Positions 25,950 to 38,147 of a DNA stretch of 64,000 nt are shown here, one piece after another. The DNA comes from Oxyruncus cristatus (lineage: Eukaryota > Chordata > Aves > Passeriformes > Cotingidae). Location: positions 676,110-740,109 of the forward strand of contig VXAY01000767.1 in NCBI GenBank assembly GCA_013399855.1, written 5' to 3'. A program made the position numbers and the translations under genes. How positions within the stretch are numbered: the stretch's first letter is position 1; each line of letters opens with the position of its first letter. A model generated the notes under the pieces. The model had not been told where the DNA came from, ran no database searches, and was given only the letters and a program-made list of their open reading frames with translations.

Positions 25950-25966
25950 GAAAAAAAAAAAAAAAG
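25950..25966. repeat. Poly(A) tract
   Basis: A run of about 16 A in intron 1, followed by GGTAAAAAGAGG. No retroposed gene is recognisable beside it. Confidence 0.75.
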
Positions 25967-27090
25967 GTAAAAAGAGGTATTTTCCACCTCATTACAGCTA
26001 ATAAACAGAGCTCAGGCAAAGAAACTGGTTTTAATATTCCATTCCCTGGTTTCTACTCCACAGGTATGTCATGAGATAGCAGAACATTTTGGTATCAGTT
26101 ATATAGGTTTTCTTGATGAAACCATGCATTTCATAAAACAGAATTGAATATGCATCAGTACAAAGAAAAATTAAATTAAGCAAAAACACCACATTGGAAG
26201 CTGGCAAAGTTTCATATTCTTATTTATAGTGAACAGTTATTAAAATTACAAAAAGATTGTGGTTTCAGTGGGAGGGTGATCTGCCACTGAATAGCCAAGT
26301 TCTCAGGCCATTGCCTCAGCACATGGCAGTCGTGCTTTCAAGATAGGGAGAATTTGCCAGCTCCAAACCTGCCCAGGAAGCTCAAACCCAGCAGATGATG
26401 CCCTCTAGTCACCCCCTTCCTCTCACTTGTGTTTTTGCTTTTGTTTATTCTTTTGCTGAGTCTATTCTGTGGACTGTGCTCCGAACACATCCAGGGCCTC
26501 TCTGAGCATATTCACTGCTTGCAAACAATATTTATACAGCTCAATTCAACATCAAGACCAAAAAAAGGTTAATGGGATGCTCATTTCCAAATGCAGAAAG
26601 ATGAAAATTATGGGGGATAAAAAAAAAAGACAAAGTGCTCTTGGGGGTCACTTATGAATAAATGTGAACAGGTGTAGGGGCTGAACAGCAGTTTGTGGCA
26701 CCGCCACTTCTCAGTCTATCACAGGCAAACCTCTTTTTATTAATTGGCTGATAGACGTGTTATGCAAACCACTGGGTTAAAAACATCATTACATTTCTGT
26801 ACTACTCCACCCACACACTGGGTACTCTAGGAGAGGCAATACTCACTCTTGCACATGGGACCACAGTGACTCATGCTCTATCTTGAGATGTAGGTCCACA
26901 AAGCATCTTTTAAAGTGGCGTTGGAAGTTTTAGTGGTAACTAAACCTTCTCTGAACTGGGTTAACAGTGGGGAAAAACCACAGAAGTAGAGCTGCCAGGG
27001 CTTCCATGCTAAGTTTTGCTATTAGTGTGCTTGGCGGATGCCAGACAGAATTACCTGTACAAATCCTCTGTTCTCTAAACAACTCCTAGA

Positions 27091-27345
27091 ACAGAATCAC
27101 AGAATCATTAAGACTGGAGATCACCAAAATCATCAAGTCCAAACTTTGACCAATCACCGTCTTGTCAACTAGACCATGGCACTAAGTACCACGTCCAGTC
27201 AATAGTTGGACACCTCCAGCCATGGTGACTCCACCACCACCCTGGGCAGCCCATTCCAATGCTTAATAACCCTTTCAGTAAATAAATTTTTCCTATGTCC
27301 AAACTGAACCTCCCCTGGCACAGCTTGAGGTTATGTCCTTTCGTC
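27091..27345 (-). mobile_element. CR1 LINE fragment (3' end, about 255 bp)
   Basis: Begins with ACAGAATCACAGAATCATTAAG, continues with a 'CATCAAGTCCAA' block, 'CACCACCACCCTGGGCAGCCCATTCCAATGC', 'TCCTATGTCCAAACTGAACCTCCCCTGGCACAGCTTGAGGTTATGTCCT'. These are the classic reverse-complement words of the avian CR1 3' region. The element is 5'-truncated and antisense to VWDE. The minus-strand open frame through here is a remnant of the CR1 ORF2 end. It may extend some way past 27345 in diverged form. Confidence 0.93.
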
Positions 27346-30300
27346 ATAAAACAACCCATAAAACACAACCCACAAGTGACCAAAGCCTGACATTCACCAG
27401 GTTTCTCATAATCAAATTTTACAAGTTTCAAAAGCAACTCAGCAATGACTGCAAATTGCTAAAGAATAAAGTAGCAAATGATAAATTGATTGCCTGCTGT
27501 TTCTTTGTGCACTAATTCGTGTTATGGCTTTCCAATCTGAAATTGCTTGACTAGATTTTTGCCGATTGTTTTTTCTTAGCTCAAATTACAAATGAAATGA
27601 CTGTTATAAACTGAACATATCAAGTCTAATGAAGAATTGATCAGTTGTCATATTGTAGGGTTTTTCTGAATACTGGTTTCTAGTCTGTTTTCTTAAGATG
27701 AAAATTACAGTTGTTAGCCCATTACCAACTAAGAATGCAAAACTGAGTCTGGTTTTAATAACAGAAAGATGGAAGAAAGCCTGAAATAACACGTGTCTAC
27801 CTATAATCACCTTGTTTTACCTATGAATGGGGACACACAGATAACATTTTCTGTTGAAAAAGCATAAGCAAAAAGCATTAAGATCTGGTTGCTTCCTCCT
27901 TAAGTAATGTTATTTTTTAAACCATGTTTTCCAATAAAAGGTACAACTTTATTTTATAATCTAAAAGTATACTCTCACTGTTATCAGGCAAGAAGGGGTT
28001 GGAGAAGTAGAATTGAAAGGTCAGCATGGAAATGGCTCCATGGAAATAAAAAATTGCTAGGATTCGTCTCATCTGGTGAGAGGAAACTGTACTGCACTAC
28101 CAACATCTGAGGAGAGTGGTTCCCATTGAAAAATACTCCATCTGGAAATCTGATTTTTACTTTTTTTTCTGAAGTATAGAACGTTGTCAGTGCTGCACTT
28201 CCTGTAAAAAGCACTGGCACTACGTTGACTGTGGTGGAGGAAATTCCCATTCTATCCCAACCCATCCCTGTATGGGAAGCCCTCCCACAGCCTGACTAGC
28301 CACTGAGGGACGGAGCTCATTTCTGGCTCAGAAGACCTTCTGAGGACACAAATCTCCCCAGCACATTTTTTTAAGCAACCAGAAGCTTTAAAACATACAA
28401 ACCTACACTGTGATTAAAGTTAATTCAGCGTAAATGAGAAAAAATCAGTCAGTTTACCTTCTGCACGGCTGATCCTGATCAAAACACATCTGCCTATAAC
28501 ACGCACCATATGGGGCAACAATTGTCTCCTGTTTATTCCTGTGCCTCCCTAATCCCGTGTTCCCTGTGAACATGCATATCTGTACCTGCAGCTCTAGCTG
28601 GATCGTCACAGAAAGGTATTTTGCTTTACACATATATAATTATGGACATGTGTTTTCCTATTACAGTAATTACGTCCTAAAAGGTTGTGCAGGTAGCAGC
28701 TGTAAATGTGATGAAGACTCAGCTGACACCAACTGAACTGGATTTTGTTTTATATCAAAAAGCAGCTTATAGGTTCCTGAAGCCTTGCTGTTTTTATGGA
28801 TGCTTCTACTACTACTGGTAAATAATCAGAGATCTGTGGAGCAACCAAACCAGAGACAACCCTAAACAAAAAGGAGAAAAGTTGCCTGTTAGAACAGTGA
28901 GTCGGGAACTAAATTCCACTAAATAAAAATAGCAAATGCATTTATCTGAAGGTTTTGTATACAAGAACTGAAAGCCTTGTTCTTACATGGCATGAATAGG
29001 CTTCAACAGATCTCTCTCAGGTGCTAGACACACAACCAGGTGTCTGAGATTCCCCTGGAATATTACCACGGCTGAGGGAAACTGCTGGCTGGATCTGCGA
29101 CCATCCTGTTTCTATAGGAGAAAGATAACGATGCATTTTAAATTTCAATATATTATGACTATAAGTACAGAAACCATGTCTTTCAAATTTTGAAGAAACA
29201 AACAGTGAGGATTGCTGATAAATTTGGATTTTAGAAATCTATTAGGCTTAATGTCGCACTTCCACGGTTGGGAGTACACAGCTTTATCTTATCACACTGC
29301 TCAGGCAGGCTGCCGGCTATTTCTAGCTCATGACCTTTTATTTCAATATTTTTTAAATCCATCCAAAGTGCTATAAAGCATGAGAAGAGGTTTTTGCATC
29401 CGCAGCAGGAGTTGTTATGAGCCTGAGCCCATTTTGTATCAACTCTCTCCAAGTTTCAAAGAGTGCACGGCCTACGAGGGGATGAAGGACAGGGTCAAAG
29501 AAGACCTAAATTTTAGTAGGAAGGTGGCAAGATCCTTGCAGGTTTGTGTAATAGTTGGGAAGTGGAGCATGTCCATGTGCGTTACTGCAGAGCAGTAATG
29601 AATAAAGCCTTACTCCAAAGGCAAGAGCAAACCCCACCATTCATCCTAAATGTCAAACCCCTGACAGAAAAGCCCATTATAAACACGTGAAGAGTGTGCG
29701 GCTGCCGAAACCACTGTTGTGCCAGTGAATGGAATGAATAATAGCCATGAATAATAACAAAACAATAGCAGGAAAAATTGCCTCGTCACCCTGAATACAT
29801 TAGGAACTAAATCACACCCAGGACACACGCACGCATCTGGCATTTGGCAGCGCTAAGCTGCTCGCAGCCAGAGTCCCCTTAGCTGTTCTCCAGTCTCTGC
29901 TGCATCCTGGATGCACTGACAGCAAGTTAGTGGTGACATTTTCCCCAACATAATATTATCCATACACAGAATTACATTGAAGAAGTGGAGGAAAATGTGG
30001 CCAAAATTCAGTATTAGCCATGGGAGCAGTCTGGAAAAATGTGTGGCTCGCAAATTGTAATTAGCCTATGTCGTGGTTGAAGTATAGAAATAGCTCCAGG
30101 TCTCAGAGGGGTAAGCCATGGAAATCAAATTTCCATCTGAATAGAGCCCAGTGGGTTCTAAAATCAAAACATGTGAGAGGTTTGTTTTTTTTTTTTGCTG
30201 CTGCTGTTTAGTAAATGTACATTTGTGACTGTATGTACAACTGAGATTAGGAGGTAAGAAAGAACCTTTTCATTTGGTTTCACTTTTTCATTCTGAGACA

Positions 30301-32942
30301 TGAGAGCAAAACAGACCAATCAATAACAATAATTATAATTTTCTTTTTATTGATTGCTGAGAAGTCCTTAAAGGCATCATCATTAACTCAGAGATAACTT
30401 GAGGAAATTTATGAGTTTTTTAATTCTGTTCTGACACAGAAATATTAAGTGATTTCTGTATTCAGATTCTTAGCCTGCTTGGCTGTGAGGCCGAGCCAGA
30501 ATGAGCAAGGAGGAGACTTGTTAAAATATAATAGAGCTATTGACACAATTTGGCTTTGTTGCTTTTTCTAAGTGGTACATTCAATAGATGAGTCTGTATT
30601 TCACAAAACAGGGTATCTACCAAATTCACCTGCCCTGTACAGCTGCCCACTGCTTTTTATTCATGTCCCTCACTTGTGTCCATCACGTTTCTCGTGAGCA
30701 ATTTTCACACTGATGGGAGATGTCAGATGGTGAGTCCTGGAGACTGAAACATTTTAAAGGACAACACTCCTGCTGGAAACTTCTTGGCTTGTTCACATCA
30801 GTTGGCCACACATGCATTGTCCCTGAAAATAAACACCCGGTTCCTTCACCATTTCTATTTATGGAGCACTGAAGAGAGTCCTTTCTATCCCATCTCCTGT
30901 CACAGTGTCCCAAACTCCACACTAAGCTGCCTAGAAATTCCTTAGACTTTGCTCACACTTCTCCCAGGGACCCCTTATTTTCACCTATTTTGTCAGTCCC
31001 TCTTGACACCTCTTCTGGCCCCATGAAAAATGCTTGTCTGCCTGTCTCTGCATCCTCCTGTGTGAGCTATATGCAGCTCATTATTCTGCATGGTATTCAG
31101 GAGATACAAAGACTAGAAGAAAAGTTTCACATAATCAATTCCTCATTTCTAAACCACAAGTTAAAAATAGAAATGCAAGCCAAGGTAAGAGATACAAGCA
31201 TGAATAAATATATGTTTGCTCTGGAACTGAATGTTGGCCTTTGGTTTGTCAATAGTATATTCTTTTACTTCATAGAAGACCAGGATGATAAGTTCCAAGA
31301 CATATGAAATTCAGAAGTATCACAAAGACAATACCTTCAGGCTGAAGGAGGGTTTTTTTCAACTATGCTTTCCATCAGGGAAAGTGCTGTTATCTTTGTG
31401 CAGAAGAACAGAATTCCCTAAGAATTAAGGAACAAACTAACTAATTCTGCCTGATGGGCGAAAATTCTAGTGAGAGTTTCAGTTCCATATGCCACAAGTA
31501 CAAAATATCAAAGGTGTAGTCTAGATCATCATTGAGTCTGAGGGAATAAGGAAAGGGATCTCTTCCCACATCACTGCCACTGTCGTTGGTGCTTGGACCT
31601 CACTCAGGCACTGCAGAAGGATGTATACAGGCTGTGTTTTGTTTCCAAACACAGCAGATCCCTAGAGTGGAACAGTCTAAAGCCTGCTTTGAAAAGAGCC
31701 TTTAACTGCATGTTGAGATCCTTGGGTTACAATAAGAGGCTTATTTTTAAAAACTTCTAAGGGGAAGTCTGAGGCATCAGAATCCCAGAAAACCATGTTC
31801 CTGCTTGGCTTGGTTTTCCTTCTTCTCAATTCTGTCTGTTATTCAGTACAAATAACATGCCTTAAACATGTCTTATTCTTTTCATCAGGTGCTAAAGACT
31901 CTTCCTGGGTCAATTTTTCTATAATTACATTCATTTTGCACAATGGTTCATTTATCTCTATCAATTTTGCCTTATGAATGTTTTATGACTTGTTCAAGAC
32001 CTGGCTATTATGAATATGTGGTGTGTTTACAATGGGCTCTCTTATCATTTCAGTTCAGTAGGAGGTTCTTCTGCTTCTGAATTCTCTGAAAATAGTTTTA
32101 TTTATTAGCTATCAATGTGGGCTTTTTATAAAATTATTATGTTTTATTTACCAGCAGAGCATGCAAGGTTCAAGCATCTTAATTTAGTGATTACAGTCAC
32201 ATTCTCAAAAAATTTCTGCCTTTAAATATTGCTAGGAATAAATTTTTTGTCATCAGCAGGCAGAATAATTGCATTAGAGTCTTAGTAAGTATTGGTGAAA
32301 CAAGGCAGCAAGTTTTGTCTTTAATAAACTGTCAGGTATTCCTTAGCTAAGACTGCCTTATCTATTAATAAATAATTGTTCACCTGGAACTTGCATCCAC
32401 CAAAAGGAATTTTTAAATGCTGTCAGATCATTGGCTTCTGCTGTTGTTTTGAACACATCCATTAAGACCTTGGAAAGAATTTCCCTTTCCCAACATCTGC
32501 TTTCCTTTTCTACCCAAACTCTACTTCAATGGCTTATGAATCATAATGTGGAGAAGTGATGGCACTGACATGCTGAAAACTTCAGGAGCTTTCACCTGAG
32601 CTCTGCTGCATCAGTGAAATGCAGCCCCTGGGCATGGAAGTGGCTGGAGACTAAAAGCTTTCCTTCTGTCTCTAAAGCAGAAAGAGAGGAAAGCGAACAC
32701 ATCCTTTGTCTGCAATTAATTGGAGTTATGGTTTAACAGCCTCTGCATTTCGGACTGATTTTTCCAGATTAAAATCTTCTATAATTTTCCTGTGAAGAGA
32801 AAGTCAAACGCTCTGGGAAATGTTTTGTTCCACTATGGATTGTAAGAAACAAAAAGGAAAAATCTGAAAATCTGCCAGGGAGGGAGGGACTTCAAAAATT
32901 CACTGTATGTCATACAAATGTGAAGAGTATGAGCACTTTACA

Positions 32943-33010
32943 CATAATTTGAAATATATATATTAATATACAGATATGCATACTGACATATACATACTAC
33001 ATGTATATTG
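32943..33010. repeat. TA-rich simple sequence
   Basis: A short (TA)n-like stretch of ATATATATATTAATATAC type followed by ATATACATACTACATGTATAT. Low complexity, no other meaning visible. Confidence 0.6.
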
Positions 33011-35884
33011 TCAAATGTCATCCTTACAATCTCTCCAGCACCTTCTGCTCTGCCTTAGAGCAAAGCCATGTGAAAGCTTCTGGTCAGCTCCACTTCCCAG
33101 TCCTCCATGCAGTTTTAGGGGGAACCTCCAGACAGGGTTCCCATGATGTGGGCGATGATGGCAAGAAAGAAATCTGGGTTTGGGAGCCCATCTTTCCTGA
33201 TCACAGAATAACTGCAACCCATCTCCAAATGGTGCTGCTGGTTAGTTCTACCTGGATCTGTCACTGTGTTTTCATTCACCCTCCACACAAAGATTATTTT
33301 GTGATCTGCCAGTTATTTCACAAGGCTTTAGAATGCCCTTTAGATATATTGCGTGGCTGGCACCACTTTGCCCAAAGCAAACATGCACCTCAGGCTTGTG
33401 GACTATATTCCTTTCAGGGTTCTCTAGCTGCCACCACCTATTGATATTATTTGATTTGCAGCTGCTATTCAAAGCAAACAAACAAAATCTCACAGCTTCT
33501 TAAACCTTCTTCCACGTAAGCCACTGATATTTACTGGGAGCAAAAGTGACAGGTAAAGCTCTATCACACTTGCACTCACCCGTCTGTAGAAATAAAAAGC
33601 AAAGGTCTAGCAAATTATTTCCTTCCAGTTTTTTGGCCTGCCACTCCAGTTTTCCTGGCTTTCTCCCTGATATTTCTGGTGCTTCCTCCCATGGCCATGA
33701 GCATCAACCAGGGCGGAGAGACTCTCAGCAAATGCCTGGTGCTCCTGCAGCAGCATCCTTTCCACAAACACCTCTGCCCAAGAAGTGTACGGGTGGCTCA
33801 GCTGCTTCCAGACCACCCAGCTATCAACCTGCTTGAAATAAGCTGCAGCCAGCAGAGCTTTGAGGAGTTGAATGTGTGGGTCTGTGCTGGGGGCATCCCA
33901 GAGCAATGCCCTAAAAACACCTTTCTGGAGTCTTGTTTGGCTGGTCGCTGATGGAGCCGCGGTGCCACCTGATACAGCACTGATCAGCACACCAAGAGTG
34001 GGCTTCCAGGCTGCTGCTCCCAGAACCTGCTGACACGTGTATCCTCCTCCAGCTGTGGTCACACCAGTGTTTCCTTTAGCTGAGAGCCAAACCCCACGGC
34101 CACAGCAGTGTTGCAGTGGCAAACAACAGTTCAGACATTCACTTCCTGCTCATTTTCCTTTGGGTATTTCTGGATGCTTCTGCCTTCTGCAGGAGGTTCT
34201 TCTCTTCCCAGCAGCTGCCCCTCATTTCCCACACATTAATTTTGTGTGAATCTCAACCTCCAGGCATTAACAGCAAGATTCCTTAGGGCTTCAATGGAGA
34301 CAGGCTTTTCCCCACAGGACTTGCTTTATCATGTCACCAGAGCTACTCAGATGCCGTTTTCACTTAGCAGCTACAACAGGTATTATTATTTATTTGCTTT
34401 TTGTGTCAGAAAAGAGCTACTCAGTGTCTCTTTGCCACAAGTTGCCACTTCAAAATTGTTATATTTTAAAAAGAAATAAGCTTTTAAGTCTAGTAAAGCA
34501 AAACATCCTTTTGTCTTAGCAACAGTTCCTTGCCTTTATCGAGGGGGGTGGTGGTGGCTCAAGAAGCAGCTCTTAGCAGGAGACTATAAAGAACCAGCTA
34601 CCACCCAGCATTTAATTCCAACAGCTCTGGACTGAGAGCCACAAAACCTCACTGCACAGTTTAATTCCTTCCTGAAGGAAACATGAATGGTCATAATGAC
34701 CTGAAAAGCAATAATTTGCTTCATAAGCCTTTTTAATACAGTTATAGGAACAGAGCTGGATTAAACTAGACTTAGAAGTTTCTCTTACATAAAGAAATAA
34801 ATATTTCCTTTTAAAGACAACCTAGTCTGCATACCACAGAGTAGCAGTGACCCCATACAAGACATGAATGTGGACCTTTATTCTTCCCCAAAACAGGGGG
34901 GATGATTGGCATACTGAGCACTTCATCACTGTACACAAGCCTGACATCTGTACCTGACTTTGTCGTGAATTAAAAATGCACAGGAAGGCTTCCTCTGATT
35001 AGTGAAGCTGCAGCCACCATAAGGTACAGGTGGGCGTCTCTCAGGTGAGCAACCAACAGGGCTCAGCTGTGTCCTCTTGTTGTTTTTAAATAACATTTTT
35101 ATCATGTAGCCTGATTACAGCGATTCATTTATTTCTGCGTGAAAGCCAGTGGTAATTAACTTGTACCATGGCCTGCAATTTGCATGTTAAAGTTTACAAT
35201 CACTCTGTCATAGGGCCATAATAAGCACTGCTTAACAAGGAAAACTCAGTAATTGAGGGGTTGTTTTGCTCACGGATTTCTGCAAAACCTGGGTGAGCTT
35301 TTGCAACGCCATCGGCTCCATGTGCTCCGGTCTGATCTGCATCAGGGAGGGAACAAAATCCGTGAGGCTGACTCCAAGGGAGCTGACAGGGGATCAGTTT
35401 GCCTTGCTGCCTCCTGGATGACAGCCTCCAAGCACAACGAAACCCAGTCACCGGTGTATAAACACGCTCTGGTAGCTAATAGAGGGTAAAATGGGCCTTA
35501 AGAGGTGGTAGCTGCGTGAGCCAGGGCTTCATATGTATGTTCCTAAGGGAGTGAACACATGGCTCTAGTCCCAAATTCTGCTAAATTTAACAGGTGAACA
35601 CCCCTCTCCTTAGGGACCTTTCATGCCTGTCCTGTGTGCTCCTCCAAGTCCCTGCCTGCCCTTTGCCAGTCCTGTGTGCAGTGTTCAGTTAATATGAGGA
35701 AAGCATCTTCTGAACAACTGCAAACAAAACCGTGACAAGGATGAAAAATAATTATCCGTGCGCCAGAGTCTAACATATTTGCATTGTTTAGACAGAGTAG
35801 TTAATCACTGGTAAGACCACAACATGTGATGTGAATTTGGATTATAACTAATACGTATTGAGCAGAAGGCTATTAATTACTTTT

Positions 35885-35996
35885 AGTACTGTACAAAGAG
35901 CTGTTTGCGATTATTATTGATAAAGTGAACACAATTAATTATATTACAATGTTTTTGCAGGATTCCTCTGACAGTACTGTACAAAGAGCTGTTTGC
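35885..35996. repeat. Exact 24-bp direct repeat, 88 bp apart
   Basis: The 24 bases starting AGTACTGTACAAAGAGCTGT and ending TTGC occur at 35885-35908 and again, identical, at 35973-35996. The 64 bases between them are AT-rich, with TAAT/ATTA words and 'CACAATTAATTATATTACAA'. The sequence on each side of the two copies differs. No known mobile element is recognised. It could be a local duplication or a paired binding site. Confidence 0.9.
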
Positions 35997-37751
35997 TCTT
36001 TGTTTTTTGTTCAGAAGGGAGCTAATTCAGGCAAGCAAAAGGCATCACGAGCCAAGATTCTGTTCCCATTAAAACTCCCGAAGCACTGAGTGATCTTGAA
36101 GGGGGCAGCAAGGGTCTGCATTTTTTTAAGGGTTTTTAAATATGGGTAAACTTTTGTGTAAAATAGTTGGTCTGCTGAAATGTCACTTCTTCCCTTGGGT
36201 TGGAATTAGCAAAGGACAGTCTTCATGTGGTTCCCAGAAAGGACTTCTGAGGAAGGGAATAAGATCCCAGATTTAATTAGAGGTGCAATATTTCCAAGTG
36301 TTCCCTCTCTAAAATGGCTCTTACCTATAGAAAAGAAAACCTTAGGGCACTCCTTTTTTATTTAAAAAGGCAATTGTATTAATTCAGCTGAATTTTGCAT
36401 TGGAATTGCAATGGCTTTGACAGTTTAGTTCCCTGAAAATTGCAGTAAAGGCTCCGTTACGCTACATTTTGTCCCCATTTGTCTTGTATACCATTACCTT
36501 GCCTTTGGCACAATCAAAATAATCTTTAAAAATAGTACCATAAATGGATTGACTTTGACCTTCTGAGTATCTTGTCAATAAAATAAAAATGATAAATCTG
36601 TTTCAGAGTGCCACTGGCGTAGTATTAAAGCAGAGTCAGAATCTGCAAAGTGACATTTGAAAAATTATGGCGTGGGGAGGGGTCTTATTCTCCACCAACG
36701 CTGTCACATAAATAAGCCCTGTTTACAAGGAAAAGGGGATTTTGCTCACTGCCAGGTTGTGCAATTCCTGCGATGTGGCCTCTGCCTCTTACATCATCAT
36801 TAGCAATTACAGATTACTGCAGCAAGAAATTAGCTGAGCCTTCTGTTGCTGATGCAGAGCAGCTCCACCTTGGCCTCCTCCTATGACCCTCTAGCACTGC
36901 CGACACAGTGAAAACAGACTTGGCCACATCAAGAAATGGCTCAGATAACCAAGAAAAGGCCCTTGTTTCTACATGATCAGCTCTCTGAGCTTCTAAAAGA
37001 ATCATTGCAAGGCTTCTTTTTATTAGGTGATAAGTAAAGAACCGAATATTCTGTAAAAAATTCAAGAGTTGCATGAAAATAAACAGGGTAAGTGAGTAAA
37101 CAAACACATGCCAAGGGGCAGCAGGTTTGATTTAGACTTTGAGATGCACACACAGAAGCTCTGATGTATTTGGCTTTATGCTCCAAGTGAGTCTGACCTG
37201 TGGCTTGAATATTTGCAAACCTAACTTGAGCTGATTTCAAAAAAAACCTGTATTGTTGTTTTTACACCATTTATTTTCCCCCTTTTTAACATTTCTTGTT
37301 CTCATTCTTCTAAAAACATATTTAAAAGTATTTGAAGTGCACTTTTATGCTTAAGCATCAATTTATATCACGATTAAAATGCTCATGCATATAGTAAACT
37401 AAATTAAAAATTAAAATTAAACCCCCATATATTTTCAAAGGCCACAGGGCCTTGGAACCTCAAAACATTACTCAATTTCTGAGGAGAAGTGAGTCTGTTA
37501 ATCACTAAAAGTAGGCTGAAATCATGTTAAAAGGATAAGGTTTCTGCTCTTGATTCAGATATGATGAAAATCTAGACAACTAAAATCTTTATGTTACCAG
37601 CCTAACAATTCTATATATTTAATTCCAAATTAGATCCTTTCCTGGTGTTTGCCTTGATAATTAGCCCAATTCTGAAACGAATCTAAACACAAAAGGACGT
37701 CGCCCTCTTTAAGCATCTATTAACAGCACCCAACTGAATTAACTTGTTTAA

Positions 37752-37964
<213 letters not shown>

Positions 37965-38082
37965 TGAGCACTAACCCTGGGGAACTTGAATAAACCCTTT
38001 GGTGTAGTTTTCCTCTCCGTCCATCTCTGTCCTCTCATAACCAGCAGACTGCAATGAGGCAGTGGTAGTGGGAAAACCACTC

Positions 38083-38147
38083 TAATAATGATAATAATGT
38101 TAAGAGCAACAGCAACAACTACAATAAAGTCAACAACAATAGTAGCA
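38083..38147. repeat. TAA/CAA trinucleotide-rich tract
   Basis: Runs of TAATAATGATAATAATG followed by CAACAGCAACAACTACAAT and CAACAACAATAG. It is imperfect, so it is probably an old, decaying microsatellite, about 130 bp after exon 2. Confidence 0.6.

Noticed and set aside
33001..33444. 147-codon plus-strand frame in intron 1
   Set aside because: No domain recognised; frames are also open on the other strand (33011-33217, 33272-33493), which fits simple lack of stops.
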